From: Sciurus carolinensis
Taxonomy: Eukaryota > Chordata > Mammalia > Rodentia > Sciuridae
NCBI RefSeq assembly: GCF_902686445.1
Contig: NC_062222.1
Coordinates: 130,393,035 to 130,457,034, forward strand
Reading direction: 5' to 3'
Length of the DNA stretch: 64,000 bases
Below the pieces are notes generated by a model that made no database searches, was not told the DNA's origin, and was given only the letters and a program-made list of their open reading frames with translations. Within the stretch, counting starts at the first letter, position 1, and the number at the start of each line of letters is the position of its first letter. The translations under genes were made by a program, and so were the position numbers. Positions 10,490 through 22,254 of the stretch are shown here, piece by piece.

Positions 10490-12300
10490 TCTGTGGTATA
10501 GGAGTGCTTATTTCACTGCCCTGCCACTAATATTAAGTATGTAAAAAATAATCTCTGCTGAAACAAATAAGGAACCTCCCCATTTCCCGATCTTATCAGT
10601 GTAATTGGCATTTTTTAAACTGCTTGGGCAGAAAGAAGAGAGCAGAGAGAAGTCCATAGCCAGGAGAGCCTGAAGTCCAGTGGACAGGGCACTGTGCCTG
10701 CTGTGCTGCCCTCTCAGTTATTCACGATGCTCGTCAGTGTGGACACGCTCTGGAGTCACTTAGTTAGGAAATGCACTCTGCCTCCTGGACTTCACTATTT
10801 CCCTAAGTGATTTAATCACAGAACTCATTTTTGCATCAATGAACACTTTAGCATAACTGTTTTGAGTGGGTCATTTTGGGGTAAATGGCATCCTAATCAA
10901 ATATAGTTTTTCTTCAAGGTAGGAATTTCAGACTCCCTGGTAAGGCAGGGTTGGTAGACACAGCTGAGATTTCTGATCCTTCCTACAATCACACTAAACA
11001 TGAAAAAGAAAAAAAACTCATCAATGGAAATACCCAACATGTCTGTCCTCGCAGTCCTTCTCTTTGCAGAGAAGTGTCCATGAGCTTTTAGGCGTTCAGG
11101 GACACATTCCTTGCTGAAAACAGCACTCCGACCTTTTTCTCCTCCTCAAATCTCCCCAGCAAAACAAATTCTGGCCCCACTGCTGAGGGGCTGGCCTTTG
11201 TCAAGGACTTCTCTGCTCCAAGTGTGCTCCGCAGAGCAGCGCTGTCAACAACACCTGGAGCTCAGCCACAGAACGGTCTCAGGCCTCCAGAACCCATGTC
11301 TGTGCTTTAACAAGATGTCCTGGTGACTCCTGTGCACGTTACAAGTTTAGAAGCACTGCAGGAGCCACCTGGGCCATCTAAGAGATGTGTCTCTTCCTCC
11401 TGTTATTTGGTCTCTCTGAAGTCTATTCCAACCACCACCATGCACTGCAAAGAGTTACCTGGGCATGTTCTACTTTCAATCCTTTCAAACTGTCATCCAA
11501 GCAAGGTCGCAACTCCATTCTCCTGGTTCCTTCCCACAGGTTAGACTCACTGGAGAAAATAACCAAACCAAACAACAACAACAACAACTGTCCCCCCCCA
11601 ACCAAATATGGAGGCAGAACAACATGGACAAATAAAAGGGAAGTATTGAATCGAGTCTGGGAGGCAGGACACAGACTCCTGCTCCTGCACAGACTCATGC
11701 CTGCCTTCGGATCAGTCATAAGCCTGGATCCGTTCCTCAGTCTGTCTTGGGGGACTTGCCCCAAATGGCCTGCACAGTGGTCCAGGGCTCTCTCCTAGTC
11801 TCTCCTCTGTCCTGACTTATGAACCCTGATGTTTCCAGGAAAGAGTTCTCACAATTCACCCCACGGCCCTCATAGGCCTGAAATAATCTTGAGTAATCTG
11901 TGGTCAAGAACCAGAAGGATAGATCCTCAAGCCTATCCCTGCTCCACCCACTTTCCTGTGTCATTTCCTCAGATGACTAGTAACAGGCATCAACCACAGC
12001 CCTCAGCGTTCTTTAAGAGACCCTCCCTGAAGCCAACTTACAGGGAAGTGGCTTCATTGTGGCAGACCTCACAAGGCCCTGTGTCCAACAGTCATATGCG
12101 TCTGCCACGTGGGGTCATTCTTAACAGCTTCTGGTCTAGTCATTGGCTCAAGCATGAACATGATTTGGACAATAGGAAGTAAGGATGGCAAGGCATGGAA
12201 GCCACTTGGAGTTATAAAGCACCGATTACTGCCTGTTCAGTGAGTTCTCTTACTAAGAAAGCATTGTCCAGAAGTATTTAAAAGCAAGGATCACAAAGAG
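10490..12300. other. Unassigned non-coding DNA
   Basis: No repeat or gene is recognised with confidence. It contains a short (AAC)n stretch near 11567-11588. The open frames at 11111-11964 occur on both strands and resemble no family that I know. Confidence 0.4.
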
Positions 12301-12304
12301 ACAT

Positions 12305-12400
12305 CCTTCTTGGGCCACTTATTAGCTGTGTGAGCTTGGAAAAGTTAATTCTCTCATCTGTCAAAGGAGGATAAGGGTGACTCCTGTCTGCCAGAGCCAG
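12305..12400 (+). mobile_element. MIR SINE fragment (sense)
   Basis: CTTATTAGCTGTGTGAGCTTGG followed by AGTTAATTCTCTCATCTGTC is the MIR core in sense orientation. The copy ends just before a pure A-run. Confidence 0.6.
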
Positions 12401-12408
12401 TATTGGCT

Positions 12409-12410
<2 letters not shown>

Positions 12411-12451
<41 letters not shown>
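12411..12451. repeat. Pure poly(A) run, 41 bases
   Basis: Forty-one uninterrupted adenines. No recognisable SINE or retrocopy ends immediately upstream apart from a diverged MIR, whose own tail would not be expected to stay pure. Confidence 0.95.
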
Positions 12452-12455
<4 letters not shown>

Positions 12456-13080
12456 ACCCTTTTTGAAAGTGAAGAATTTCAAACTGACCTTTCTGAGTTC
12501 AGAGTCCCTCACACTAGACAGGTGGCACGCTGTGAAGATGGTTGCTGTGCCCAGGAAATGGTAAGAAGGCAACAATTCTAGTTATAAATAAAGACTTGAC
12601 AGGTATACAGTGTTAGTGGTGTTTAACCAGTGGAAGAACTGAGGCTCTAAACCACGAAAGCACTTACCTGCCAGGGCCAGACAGCTGAGTGGCTGAGCTG
12701 TGACGAGGGCAGATGGTCTCTAGAGAAGTGTTAGTAGGGAGAAGGCAACTGTGTCCCTGCCCCACTGGAGGTGGAGAGGGCTCAGGGATGCATCCATTCC
12801 GCTCTGTGATGTGACACCTGCAGACATCCACTGGGTCAAAGCAGGGCTGAGAGGCGGTGACCCAGGATCTGTCTGCATGGAGACCCCCCAGGAGAGTTTC
12901 CAGCTAATTAAAACCATGCCCCATTTCTCAGGCCTCTGGTTTCCTGAGCCCTTGAGTGACTCCATCACCATGTCCATCAATTTCTCATAAATCTCTCTGA
13001 ACAGATCCACATGGATGTGTTCACACAGATATCAATGGGCAATCACAAGGTCTAGTTGTAGAGTGCGTTAAAGGAGGAAG
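12452..13080. other. Unassigned non-coding DNA
   Basis: Nothing recognised. Open frames occur on both strands near 12720-13010 and are not supported as coding. Confidence 0.4.
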
Positions 13081-13084
13081 GGGC

Positions 13085-13381
13085 TATCAGGTCAATGTCC
13101 TTACCTTCTCCATCAAATCTCTGCCTATCACTGCCCAGCAAGGACTTTCCAGGTAACCAACCTGCACCTCCAGGCACCCCGGCACCTGGCTCATTATTCC
13201 CTTCTGCAACTTATTCCTATCTAAGTTTTACCATCCTATGACTTATAGTTTCCTTACTATTCATTTGTTTATTGTCTGTCTCCTTGACTGGAATGTCAAC
13301 CCCCTGAAAGCAGAGCCTTTGCTCTGTTTCACTGTTAGCATACAATTAATATTCAATAAGGACTCGTTGCATGAATGAAAG
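13085..13381 (+). mobile_element. L2 LINE 3' end (sense)
   Basis: TTTGTTTATTGTCTGTCTCC, GGAATGTCAACCCCCTGAAAG, GCAGAGCCTTTGCTCTGTTT and the ending AATATTCAATAAGGACTCG then GCATGAATGAAA follow the 3' end of L2. L2 is an ancient LINE that is no longer active in placental mammals. Confidence 0.75.
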
Positions 13382-13904
13382 ACCTCATCTAGCAAATAGT
13401 TTGCTCTGAAGCAATGTTAAACATCATGAGTGAGGTGAAAATTATTAGTGTTTTGTCCTTCCGGGGGACACACTGCCACCACAGAATCAAACTCCACTCC
13501 ATAGAACAAGACATTAACCAACTTTGAAAGACTCTTCCAAGACTCTAAAGGCTTTGAAAAACTCTAAGTAAGAGTCAGGTGATTTTGGAGGTTTTAGGAT
13601 CTTTTGGACACCCCTCACCAAACAGGCCAGTGGAGTTGTCCTTGAGATGTGACTAAGGGGTGTCATCCTTGAGTGTGACATAGTCCACTTCTCTTTCAGT
13701 TGTGAGATGCAAGAATCAGAAACAGAGATTTTATGCCTAGTGTAGGCCATGAAGATTCTTGTGACTGTAACAGGTCCAGGAACATCTTCATCTGCACTTG
13801 TACAACTACCAGGCAACAGGTGAAACTTTGAATCCTAGTGAGACAGAAAGAGCCATAGCTTATTATATAGTACAGATCCATTAAAAAAAAAAATGCTGCT
13901 AAGT

Positions 13905-14821
13905 CATTGATCTCCAGGATATATAAAGAACTCAAAAAACTTAATATCAAAAAAACAAATAACCCAATCAATAAATGGACAAAAGAACTGAACAGACACT
14001 TCATAGAAGAAGAAATATGATCAGTCAACAAATTTATGAAAAATGTTCAACATCCTTAGCAATTAGAGAAATGCAAAATGGCAATTTTCAAGAATAAAAG
14101 TAATAATATAAGTGTTGGCAAGGATGTGGAGGGAAAAATACACTCATATGTGGCTGCTAAGACTGCAAATGGAAATTGCAACCACTCTGGAAATCTCTAT
14201 AGAGATTCCTCAGAGCACTTAGAATGGAACCACCATTTGATCCAGCTATCCCACTCCTCAGTATATACCCATAGTACTTAAAATCAGCATATTATAGTGA
14301 CACAGCCACCTCAGTGTTTATAGCAGCTCAATTCATAATAGCTAAGCTATGGAACCCACCTAGGTGCCCTTCAACAGATGAATGGCCAAAGAAAATGTGG
14401 TATGAATACACAATAGAATATTACTCAGCCATAAAGAAGAATGAAATTATGGCATTTGCTGGTAAATGGATAGAAATGGAGACTATCACACTAATTGAAA
14501 TAAACCAGTCCCCTGAAAAACCAAAGGCTGGATATTTTCTCTGATATGCAGATGCTAACACACAATAAGGGGAAGGAGGGAAAAATAGGAGTTCATTGGC
14601 TTAGATGAAGGGAAATGAAGGGAATGGAGGGGGGATGGGAATAGGAAAGACAGTGGAATAAATTGGACGTAACTTTCCTATGCTCATATATGAACACACA
14701 ACCAGTGTGACTCCACATCATGTACAACCACAAGAATGAAAGTTATACTCCATGTATGTGTAATATGTCAAAATGCACTCTACTGCCATGTATATCTAAA
14801 AAGAACAAACAACCAACAAAC
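13905..14821 (+). mobile_element. 5'-truncated L1 LINE with target duplication
   Basis: The insertion holds the end of L1 ORF2 and the 3' UTR. The ORF2 C-terminus is readable around 14314-14544 with the motif YSAIKKNEI. Upstream ORF2 text such as CCAATCAATAAATGGACAAA is also clear but carries frame breaks. The 3' UTR has the purine-rich, G-run block typical of L1 (about 14565-14645) and then a lineage-specific tail also found antisense at 32442-32627 and 48545-48700. The target duplication is AAAATGCTGCTAAGT at 13890-13904 and AAAATGCTGCAAAGT at 14822-14836, one mismatch in 15. It is 917 bp long, against roughly 6-7 kb for a full L1. Confidence 0.93.
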
Positions 14822-15269
14822 AAAATGCTGCAAAGTGGCTGCTTATTGAGGATCCACTTTAATTAATGAAACATTTTTTTTATTTTTTAATTAACTTATG
14901 GAGGAAAATAGACAACTCCTCACCATGGGTGGTGTCTTCCCTCTGTGTGGCCAGCATAAGGCAGGCGGTTACATTTGGGCCACATGGTCAGGGAAATGTG
15001 CCCTGATGGGCGGGGCATTTTAACATCCCTGGTGTCCACCTTGCAGGCTGGTGGGCTGACAGGTGGGGCCACTAAGTGGACAAGGGACTTGCTCTGGGCT
15101 TCCTTTCTGACCTGCATTTGAAGAATCTGGTAGCTCTGAAGTCACTCTCAAGCAGTGAAAAGTTACTGGCTTGGGGGGATGAATGACAACAGGGAAGAGG
15201 GCTCCCACTGGGTGCTCACTGCAGGCCAAGGTCTCTGGGCAACGGGCAACGGATGACCCCATTGGCTTC

Positions 15270-15400
15270 CCAGTAACTCTGAAAGATCAGGAGGTGCTGC
15301 TGCCGTCCCGGGTGCACAGATAAGAGACTGGGGCTCAGAAGAGTCAAAAGTCTCTTCCAAAGCCACAGGTCTCAGAGGGAAGTCAGGTTAATCTGGGGAT
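15270..15400 (-). mobile_element. MIR SINE fragment (antisense)
   Basis: CACAGATAAGAGACTGGGGC followed by CCAAAGCCACAGGTCTCAGAG fits antisense MIR. Confidence 0.5.
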
Positions 15401-15404
15401 TCTG

Positions 15405-15875
15405 ACCCTGCCTTAGTTTACCATGCTGCCCCCACAGAACACTGCAGTCTTGGTGGTTTAAGAACCAGAATGTGTTTTCTCACCAGTTCTGGGGGCTGGC
15501 AGGATGGTTGTCCATGAAACCCCCTGCAAAGGTCACCCTCTTACTATATCTCCAGGTGGTTGTACACCCTTGGGAACTTTGTGTGCATGAATCTCCTCTT
15601 GTGAGGACACCAGTCAGATTAGATTAAGAGCCACCATAACAGTAAGGCTCTACTTTCAAATATAGTCTACTTCTTGTTGTGCCTCCACAAGACAGAAGGA
15701 GAGACAGAATCTTTCTCTTTATAACTCACAGTCCTATCAAGTTAGAGTGCCCCCCTTAGGACCTCTTCGCCTTAACTACATCCTAAAGACACTGTCCGCA
15801 GATATGCTCACGCTTGGGACAGGGTTTCAATATATGAATTTTGAAAGAACACAGCTTAACTCATAATAGACCCCC
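15405..15875 (-). mobile_element. MLT1-type MaLR LTR, antisense
   Basis: In plus-strand order the segment shows TTAGTTTACCATGCTGCCCC, TTTTCTCACCAGTTCTGGGG, GTGAGGACACCAGTCAGATT and a closing TTTCAATATATGAATTTTGA. This is the reverse complement of an MLT1 LTR. It is old, with several internal insertions. Confidence 0.75.
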
Positions 15876-16069
15876 AAAGAGTATTCTTAGCAAGTTTACA
15901 AGCGAGAGGATGAGAGCCAGGGACCACCACGTGTCTAGCTGATGCTCACTCTCCTTTGGTCAAGTCTCTCAAAAAGGGGCTTTCAGACTTCCTTAGACAC
16001 ACAGGCAGAGGCAAAGGGTCTGTCCTTTCTTGATCTCCTATGGCCAGCATGCTGGGGCAGGATAATTAG

Positions 16070-16250
16070 TTAGCTCTTCCTGGGGAAGACAACTCTTGGG
16101 CAAGTTGCCCAACCTCTCAGGAATTCTCCTTCCTCATTTGTGAAACAGACATAATGATAGTGCCCAGCTCCTGGGGATATGGTGAGAATTAAATGAGATA
16201 CTGTAATTGAGTGCCTGGAACATGGTGAGCCCTTAATACATTTTAGATGG
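16070..16250 (+). mobile_element. MIR SINE (sense)
   Basis: CTTGGGCAAGTTGCCCAACC, CTTCCTCATTTGTGAAACAG, GAATTAAATGAGATACTG and AGTGCCTGGAACATGG follow MIR from its core to its 3' end. Confidence 0.8.
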
Positions 16251-16259
16251 CATGAAGGA

Positions 16260-19200
16260 AGTGGTATTTTGTTTTCCATTAGTTACTTCCTTTCAAAGAG
16301 GCTTTAGAATGTTATTAAATATCTTAGACAGTTTCCTATAAGAGCATTTTCCAAATCCTTTGTTCTTGTTATTCTAGAGCCTAAGGATCCTCTAGTCAGA
16401 ATGAGTTCCAGAATCACTTATGTTTGTAAATATACTTATAATTTCTGTCTCTTGGCAAATTAAATGCTCAATAAAAATCTTGTTTGACTTTGTTTCACAT
16501 TTCAGCTTCTAAGTGCTTTGATATAAAGTGTATTTTTTCACACAGCAATGGCTGATATTCTTTGGAATACACTTTGGAAATGGCATCTTATATAAGTTCT
16601 CAATTATTCCCTTATATGAAGTTCCTAGATCATATTACTGATGTCTCCTGGTATCCACCATAGCATGTCACCCAACCACATCATTGACTTCTGCGTTTTA
16701 GTTCACCAAGAACCTGATATGAGATGATTTCACCTCCAGGCAGAAGAAACTGTCACGGAGGGAGCATTGGATCAAAATTTTCTGCATTTCACTGACCTTA
16801 TTTGTAAGTTCAGTGTGACAAGTTAGGGAGCCCTGAGTTTTTTCTACTTTTAAACTATATGAAATTCTGAAAGAGTGGCATTAAGGTTGGTGGAGTTCCA
16901 TGATATTAATAGAGGACCGTGTAACCTTATGGAAATAAGTGACGACTAATCAAGTGAGAACAGCAAAGGCTATTTGTTCAGCGTGTGCTCTAAGCAGCTG
17001 CATCGCTTGTGAGACTCGAAGGCAAACAGACCTGGGGAAGCATTCAGGGGGGCAGAAGAGGTGGGCACTGGGCTTCCACTGTGCCCTAGCTGTAAGTATT
17101 GGCCTGGGGAACCTTAAGGTGGTCTAATGTGAAGCAGGACACCCCGTGCGTTTGGGGCGCCTATTTGGTTTTCTCTAGCTGTTTCTATGTCAGAGGTAGA
17201 AACAAAAATTAGGGAACCCAACAGTTACTAATCAAGTACTGGCCATTGTGGGCAATCATCTGGCTTCTGGGACCAACTACTAGAGATTCCTGAACACAGC
17301 TGACCCCACTTCCTGTTAGGCTGATTATGGATGGCAGGCTCCTGGACGGGGGGCCATCCATGGTGGGTTCCTGAGCTGCTGCCGCTGGAGAGCCCAGAGC
17401 TGTTTTAGTGTGTGGTTTGACCATTGTCTGTTTGCATATTCCGTCTCTTATCCTCATTAGCTCTTGGGTAAAATTCTCAGTTCAACTCAATCCAAACATC
17501 CAAGTTGAAAGGGATGAGTCTGGATCGCTGTGAGTTTCTGATCCACATGAAATCACGGATCTTTCCAGAATTTGTTGCCTGTCATTCATCAGTGCTACAA
17601 ACCATTTGTTAAATGCCAATTTTTAACCTTTTCCAATACTGGAAAGGTTTCTCTGGAACATTAGTAGGACAGGTATGACAGAACTCTGCACTTTCAGTGG
17701 CTCCTATGGTGACCAGTGGCAGGCTCACAGTATTTAGCTGCCGGTGCTGGCTCTCCCCAGACTGTCAATTAAGACTGACCTGGACTTCATCTATACGTCT
17801 CAGAAATTTTGGAACTATTCTCAGGATCTCTACTGATTTTATTTTATTTTTTAATAAAAAGAGAAAGAAGTCCCTGTTCAGTGGGCCACACACTCTGGCC
17901 TGTTTCCTACCAGGAACCTCTCTGTGACTACTAGGGAGGGGCCGGGGTCCCTGGTATCCCCACACAGTAGCTGTGGAGGATAAAACAGTAGAACAAACAT
18001 GTCAGGTTGGACAAAGAAGGAGGAGGAGCCTCAGAGCCTCCATCACGGGTCCTCAAGAGACCTGGACCTGGCTGCTTTGCTTTGGCTCTTAAGTCCTGGT
18101 GCCTCCCAAGTGTCATCTCCCTGGGTGTCCTGCTCCCTTTTCCAGGCCAGCCTGCCCAGGACATGTGAGCAGTCAAAGTCTTCAAGCCTCACTGTGTGCT
18201 GACCCCAGAGCAGGTCCCTTGGAGGAGAGTCCATGCCCCATTCTCCTTACTGTGTCCATTTCCACCACATTCAATTCTCAACCCTGGGTTCAAGATTCAG
18301 GCTGAACTTCCAAGGAAGTGCGGTGCAGTTATCAGACCCGCAGGGTGGGACAAAACAATACCCCTTAAAAATGCCAACAGCAAAACATTTAGTGAAAAAG
18401 TTGAATATGAATACAGGTAAAGAGCAAGTCTTTACTAGTTAAAGCAAGTGAATTAAAAAGGCAACAAAACATGCCTTGAAACAGTGTCAGAAAGCAGACA
18501 CGAAAGTTAACTTATTACCACCAGGATGGGGAATTCTGGGTATATATTCTTTCTTTATGGATTACTACACTCTCCAATTTTCCTGTTAAAAAAGTGTGTA
18601 TGAGTATAAAATCAAATTAAAAATATTTTGTCCAAACACTGCTTTGGTGTGTTTTAGTCAGAAGAAACGTGTATATTTGTGTTTCAGTGTCATCTGAGGA
18701 ATTGACGGAAGGAAGATTCCTACAGATGGGGTTTGAACCAGACCATCACAGTTACCAGAAACAGGTAGAAAACAGAGGGAAATTTGCCATTCGAGGGCCT
18801 TGAATTGTTCTGGTAACTGCTTTCCTTCTCACTTTACTTTGCAGGCAAAGACTTTTTTCCTTGTTTTAAATGTTTCCATTTTGGAGCTCCTAAGAATTAT
18901 AGTTGTTCTAACCTTTAATATACTTAATTTTCAAAACCTGAAATTTGAAGTAGAAATAAAAACCCTGAATGTATTTGAAAGTCGCTGATACCTTCTTTTT
19001 CACATAGGACAAATCTATTGCATCTCATATTTATTTTTATTGCATCTATAAATCGATTGGGACAATAAAAACCCAGAAACCTGAACATCAGGAAGAAATG
19101 GAGACTGGGGCACAAGTTGGTGGTAACTCTTTGAAATACACATTTGTTCCAAGCCACAGAAGTGCGGAGTGTGGCATCTTTTCCTGCTTCATAATGGAGG

Positions 19201-19460
19201 GAAGCAGTGTCCTTTCTAATGGGCAGCTGGTGACTTGGTAATGCTGCTGCCCATGCGTCTTCACAGGGCAGAATCGCCACTTCATTTTCACGGTTCTTGT
19301 TCCTGTTGATATTTGCCCCTCCTCCCTGCTGGGCCACCTTCAGAAGTGTGAGACATCAGGACATACTTTTTTGCATTTGCCATTGGACTTATTTTTTGCA
19401 TCTGCATCCGACTTGTTTTCCTCTGGGCCTCCCACAACACCCCTGGCTTCTCTCCAGTAG
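16260..19460. other. Unassigned non-coding DNA
   Basis: A long stretch in which I recognise no gene and no repeat with confidence. The short open frames here have no recognisable domains. Around 18460-18640 the sequence is AT-rich and may hold an old LINE fragment, which I cannot confirm. Confidence 0.4.
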
Positions 19461-19464
19461 CCAT

Positions 19465-19615
19465 GATAACCTCCTCACGACTCATTCCTTCCCCTGCCTG
19501 ACTTTCTCTTCAGATTCTAAGCTGTTTGAGAGCGGGGATCAAACCTGTCACCATTATGTTCTGAGTAGTCATCACGGAGCCGGGCCTTCAAAACACTCCT
19601 GAAAAGAATAAGTAA
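19465..19615 (+). mobile_element. L2-like LINE 3' fragment
   Basis: GATTCTAAGCTGTTTGAGAG followed by a CGGGGATCAAACCTGTCACC block resembles the L2 3' UTR phrase for 'aagctccttgagggcagggac'. The match is partial. Confidence 0.4.
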
Positions 19616-19654
19616 AACCAAATGAAATACTAACAGAGAGTGCTTTTTGCTGCG

Positions 19655-19815
19655 TTTCAAGTGCTGTTTTAAGCACCTTACCTGTATTAATTCCTATCAT
19701 CCTCACAAAACACCTTGAGACACTTCTACTATCACTTCTGACGTGTGAGTAAGGTGGAGGTGTGGGGGACTTGCAGACTTGGCTTCAGATCAGCAGATGT
19801 TCAAGGCTGTGCCTA
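19655..19815 (-). mobile_element. MIR SINE fragment (antisense)
   Basis: GTGCTGTTTTAAGCACCTTA, TTCCTATCATCCTCACAAAA and a following GTGTGAGTAAGGTGG block match antisense MIR. Confidence 0.65.
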
Positions 19816-19819
19816 GCAC

Positions 19820-20740
19820 CCCTGCCCCAGGGCTCTTTGGGGTAGGATGGTGGGGACCACCCTGACCTGGAGGAGGGCAGAAGGGGACTGCTTGGCCATG
19901 GCCACATGTCTACACAGTGACCTCCTCTCTGCCAACCCACCCAGACTACCCCTAGATCCTCACGCTGCTAGTGTGTCAGGGTGCCTCTCATCCACCTTAG
20001 ATCCCTGGTCACCGAGACAGGCTGATCCAGCTGTACACTTGTCATTGGGCCCAGAGAAGCAGCTGCTGGCATTCTGGCCCATTGTGAGCATTTGTCTCAA
20101 ACCCAGTGCTTCTCTTCCTCTCTGGTCTCTCTCCCTTTTTTCTTTCCTGTCCTCTGAGTCTCTGGGCTTTAATTTTAGCTCCAGGTCCTCCCCTTTCCAT
20201 TTTGCAATGTCCCTGCTTTCCCTGGGTGAGCCTCACTGCGTTCAGCCGGCACTCACCCTGGACTCTCCGCCCCACAGCTCCTGGCAAATCTCCTGCCCGG
20301 CCAGGCACCACCTTGAGCCCCAGTGCCTGGTGTGGGTGTGGCCTCTCAGGCAGGGGTGGGGCTTCCCCTGGAGTCTCTCACTTGACTCTGCAGATAAATC
20401 GTGTGGCAGGCTGTATATCTCTGGTTCCAGAGGGGCAGTGGGACAGGGTGGTTGTACAGTTTTCATGATCAGATTTCAGATTTAGGCTTATGGTGGCTTA
20501 TCTCCCCAGCCCCTCCCGTCAGCTCTCTGTGGCCCTCGTCTGGGACCATTGCACACCCACACCTGCTGCCAGGGAACTTTCTCACCCCCCAGCCCTGTCA
20601 CCCTTCATCTCTGACTCCTGCTCACACGTTGGGCCTCAGTGTTGACGTCACTTCCCTGGGGAAGCTGACATGGATAACCCCCCCGCCCCCCAGCCTGGAT
20701 CACGTAGGCACGTCCATCCTCAGCATTATGGCCCATGTTC
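19820..20740. other. GC-rich unassigned DNA with chance open frames
   Basis: A 212-codon open frame runs 19847-20485 on the plus strand, with others overlapping on both strands. The predicted proteins are rich in Ser, Pro and Leu, lack any family motif, and the composition alone explains the openness. I do not call a gene. Confidence 0.4.
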
Positions 20741-20754
20741 ACCGAGGGCTCCAT

Positions 20755-20960
20755 CTGCAGGCGGCATCTCAGCTTTATGAGAACGCGCTCCATTGATCCC
20801 ACACAACACCCTGAGCACACGCTATTTTTATCTCTGTTTTGCAGAGGAGGACATCTGGCACAGGAGAGTTGGGAGTCACAGCTACGATGCACGTTCCTTA
20901 GTGGCAGAGCCAGGTTCTGAACCCAGGCTGGCTGGCTCTGGAGCCACACGGTCAAGCTGC
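20755..20960 (-). mobile_element. MIR SINE (antisense)
   Basis: CACACAACACCCTGAGCACA, TCTCTGTTTTGCAGAGGAGG and GGCAGAGCCAGGTTCTGAAC are the antisense MIR landmarks in order. Confidence 0.7.
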
Positions 20961-21309
20961 TCTTGGCTGCCTCTGGGTAGGGCATTTGTCACGCTGTGGT
21001 GCACTGTTTGGATACTTCTGTTTTAGGCATAGCTGTACCCTGGCATCAAGCTCAAATCCTGGCAAGAATTAAGCTCAATTAATGCCTTTGGTGGAATGAA
21101 TGCCTAAATTCTAGTTAGGCATATCAGAGATCTCACATACTGGAGTAATACATTCCTGATTCTTGATCTTGTCAGATCAAGTTTGAATAGAAACAAGGAC
21201 GGCTAATTGACTGGTGTCTGGGCTCTGGGCTCCTCTGTGAGTTCTGTGTCAGTCTGTGCTATTCGATCTGAAGGTCTGAGCGGATGGGGAGGTGTCCTTC
21301 CAGCCCCCA

Positions 21310-21425
21310 CACTGAGTACAGCTGGAGACTGAGGCTGGAACATTTGGGTGACTTGTTGAAGGTCACACATGCAGCATGTGACAAGCATGGCTGGCTGGTT
21401 TCCAGTGCTGTGTCCTTTACCTGGT
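21310..21425 (-). mobile_element. MIR SINE fragment (antisense)
   Basis: TGACTTGTTGAAGGTCACAC with the preceding GGAGACTGAGGCTGGAACA is antisense MIR. Confidence 0.5.
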
Positions 21426-21429
21426 CAAA

Positions 21430-22080
21430 CAGAAACCACGGTCACATGAGGACATGTGGTCAACACACACATTAAGTCCTGAACTGATTTGATCACAACT
21501 TCAAATAGCGTGAGGGGACTCGTAGCATCCCTGGGTCTGTGATGACCCACAGAAAGCACAGGGACCTGAGAGAGAGGCCAGAAGCACCTGGCTGTGGCAA
21601 GCCTTGGGGTGTTATGCCAACAGAGGGGACTTTCTTGCTGTGTGACTGCCCATGGCATGCCCATGGCTTGCTCCTCTGGTCTCCAGGCCATGAGCTCAAT
21701 CTTGGGGGCTCCTTCCAGCTTGAAGTGGTAGCATTCTTTCTCCCGGTCGCCTGTGCTCTGAGCTGGGTTCATTCTTGCCCCTCTGCCTTCCTCCAACACA
21801 CCCTCGGCTGCTTCTTCCCAACCCCCACCACTCACCAGAATCACCTCAGGTGGGGGTGGAGCTCACCTCTCTGCTTGCAGGTGCAGAGGCAGAGCAGTAT
21901 TTTGGGGTGAAATCCAGATGCTTCTCTTGACTTTTCGGGAGACTGGAAACAGTTACTTCACTTCTCTAAGCATTCAGTGTGAAAACTAGAATTACCACTC
22001 CTCAGCGAGTGAGGACCTTAGCAGGACTTTGAGGTTGATTGGATGTCAGCAACGTTTTCTCTGTAAAAGTCCACACAGTC
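21430..22080. other. Unassigned non-coding DNA
   Basis: Nothing recognised. Open frames on both strands at 21425-21910 are not supported as coding. Confidence 0.4.
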
Positions 22081-22084
22081 AATA

Positions 22085-22250
22085 TTTTCTGCTTTCAGGG
22101 CATATGTTTGTTCTCTCAGCTTTGCTGTTGCGGGGCAAACTCTACCACAGACAACATGTAAACAGACAGATGTTACTTTGCTCCAATAAAACTTTACTTA
22201 TAGAAGCAAGTGGCAGACTGGAATTGCATCCCTCACCCCCGCGCTGTGCT
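22085..22250 (+). mobile_element. Ancient interspersed repeat with poly(A)-signal motif
   Basis: CTACCACAGACAACATGTAA followed by TTTGCTCCAATAAAACTTTA and GAAGCAAGTGGCAGACTGGA matches a widely dispersed mammalian repeat that I remember by sequence but cannot name with confidence. Confidence 0.5.
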
Positions 22251-22254
22251 TCGT

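Noticed and set aside
14314..14544. Small protein-coding gene
   Set aside because: It is the C-terminal remnant of L1 ORF2 (YSAIKKNEI) inside a 5'-truncated L1.
19847..20485. 212-codon plus-strand open frame
   Set aside because: GC-rich composition, a Ser/Pro/Leu-rich translation without motifs, and long frames open on the other strand as well. No basis for a gene call.
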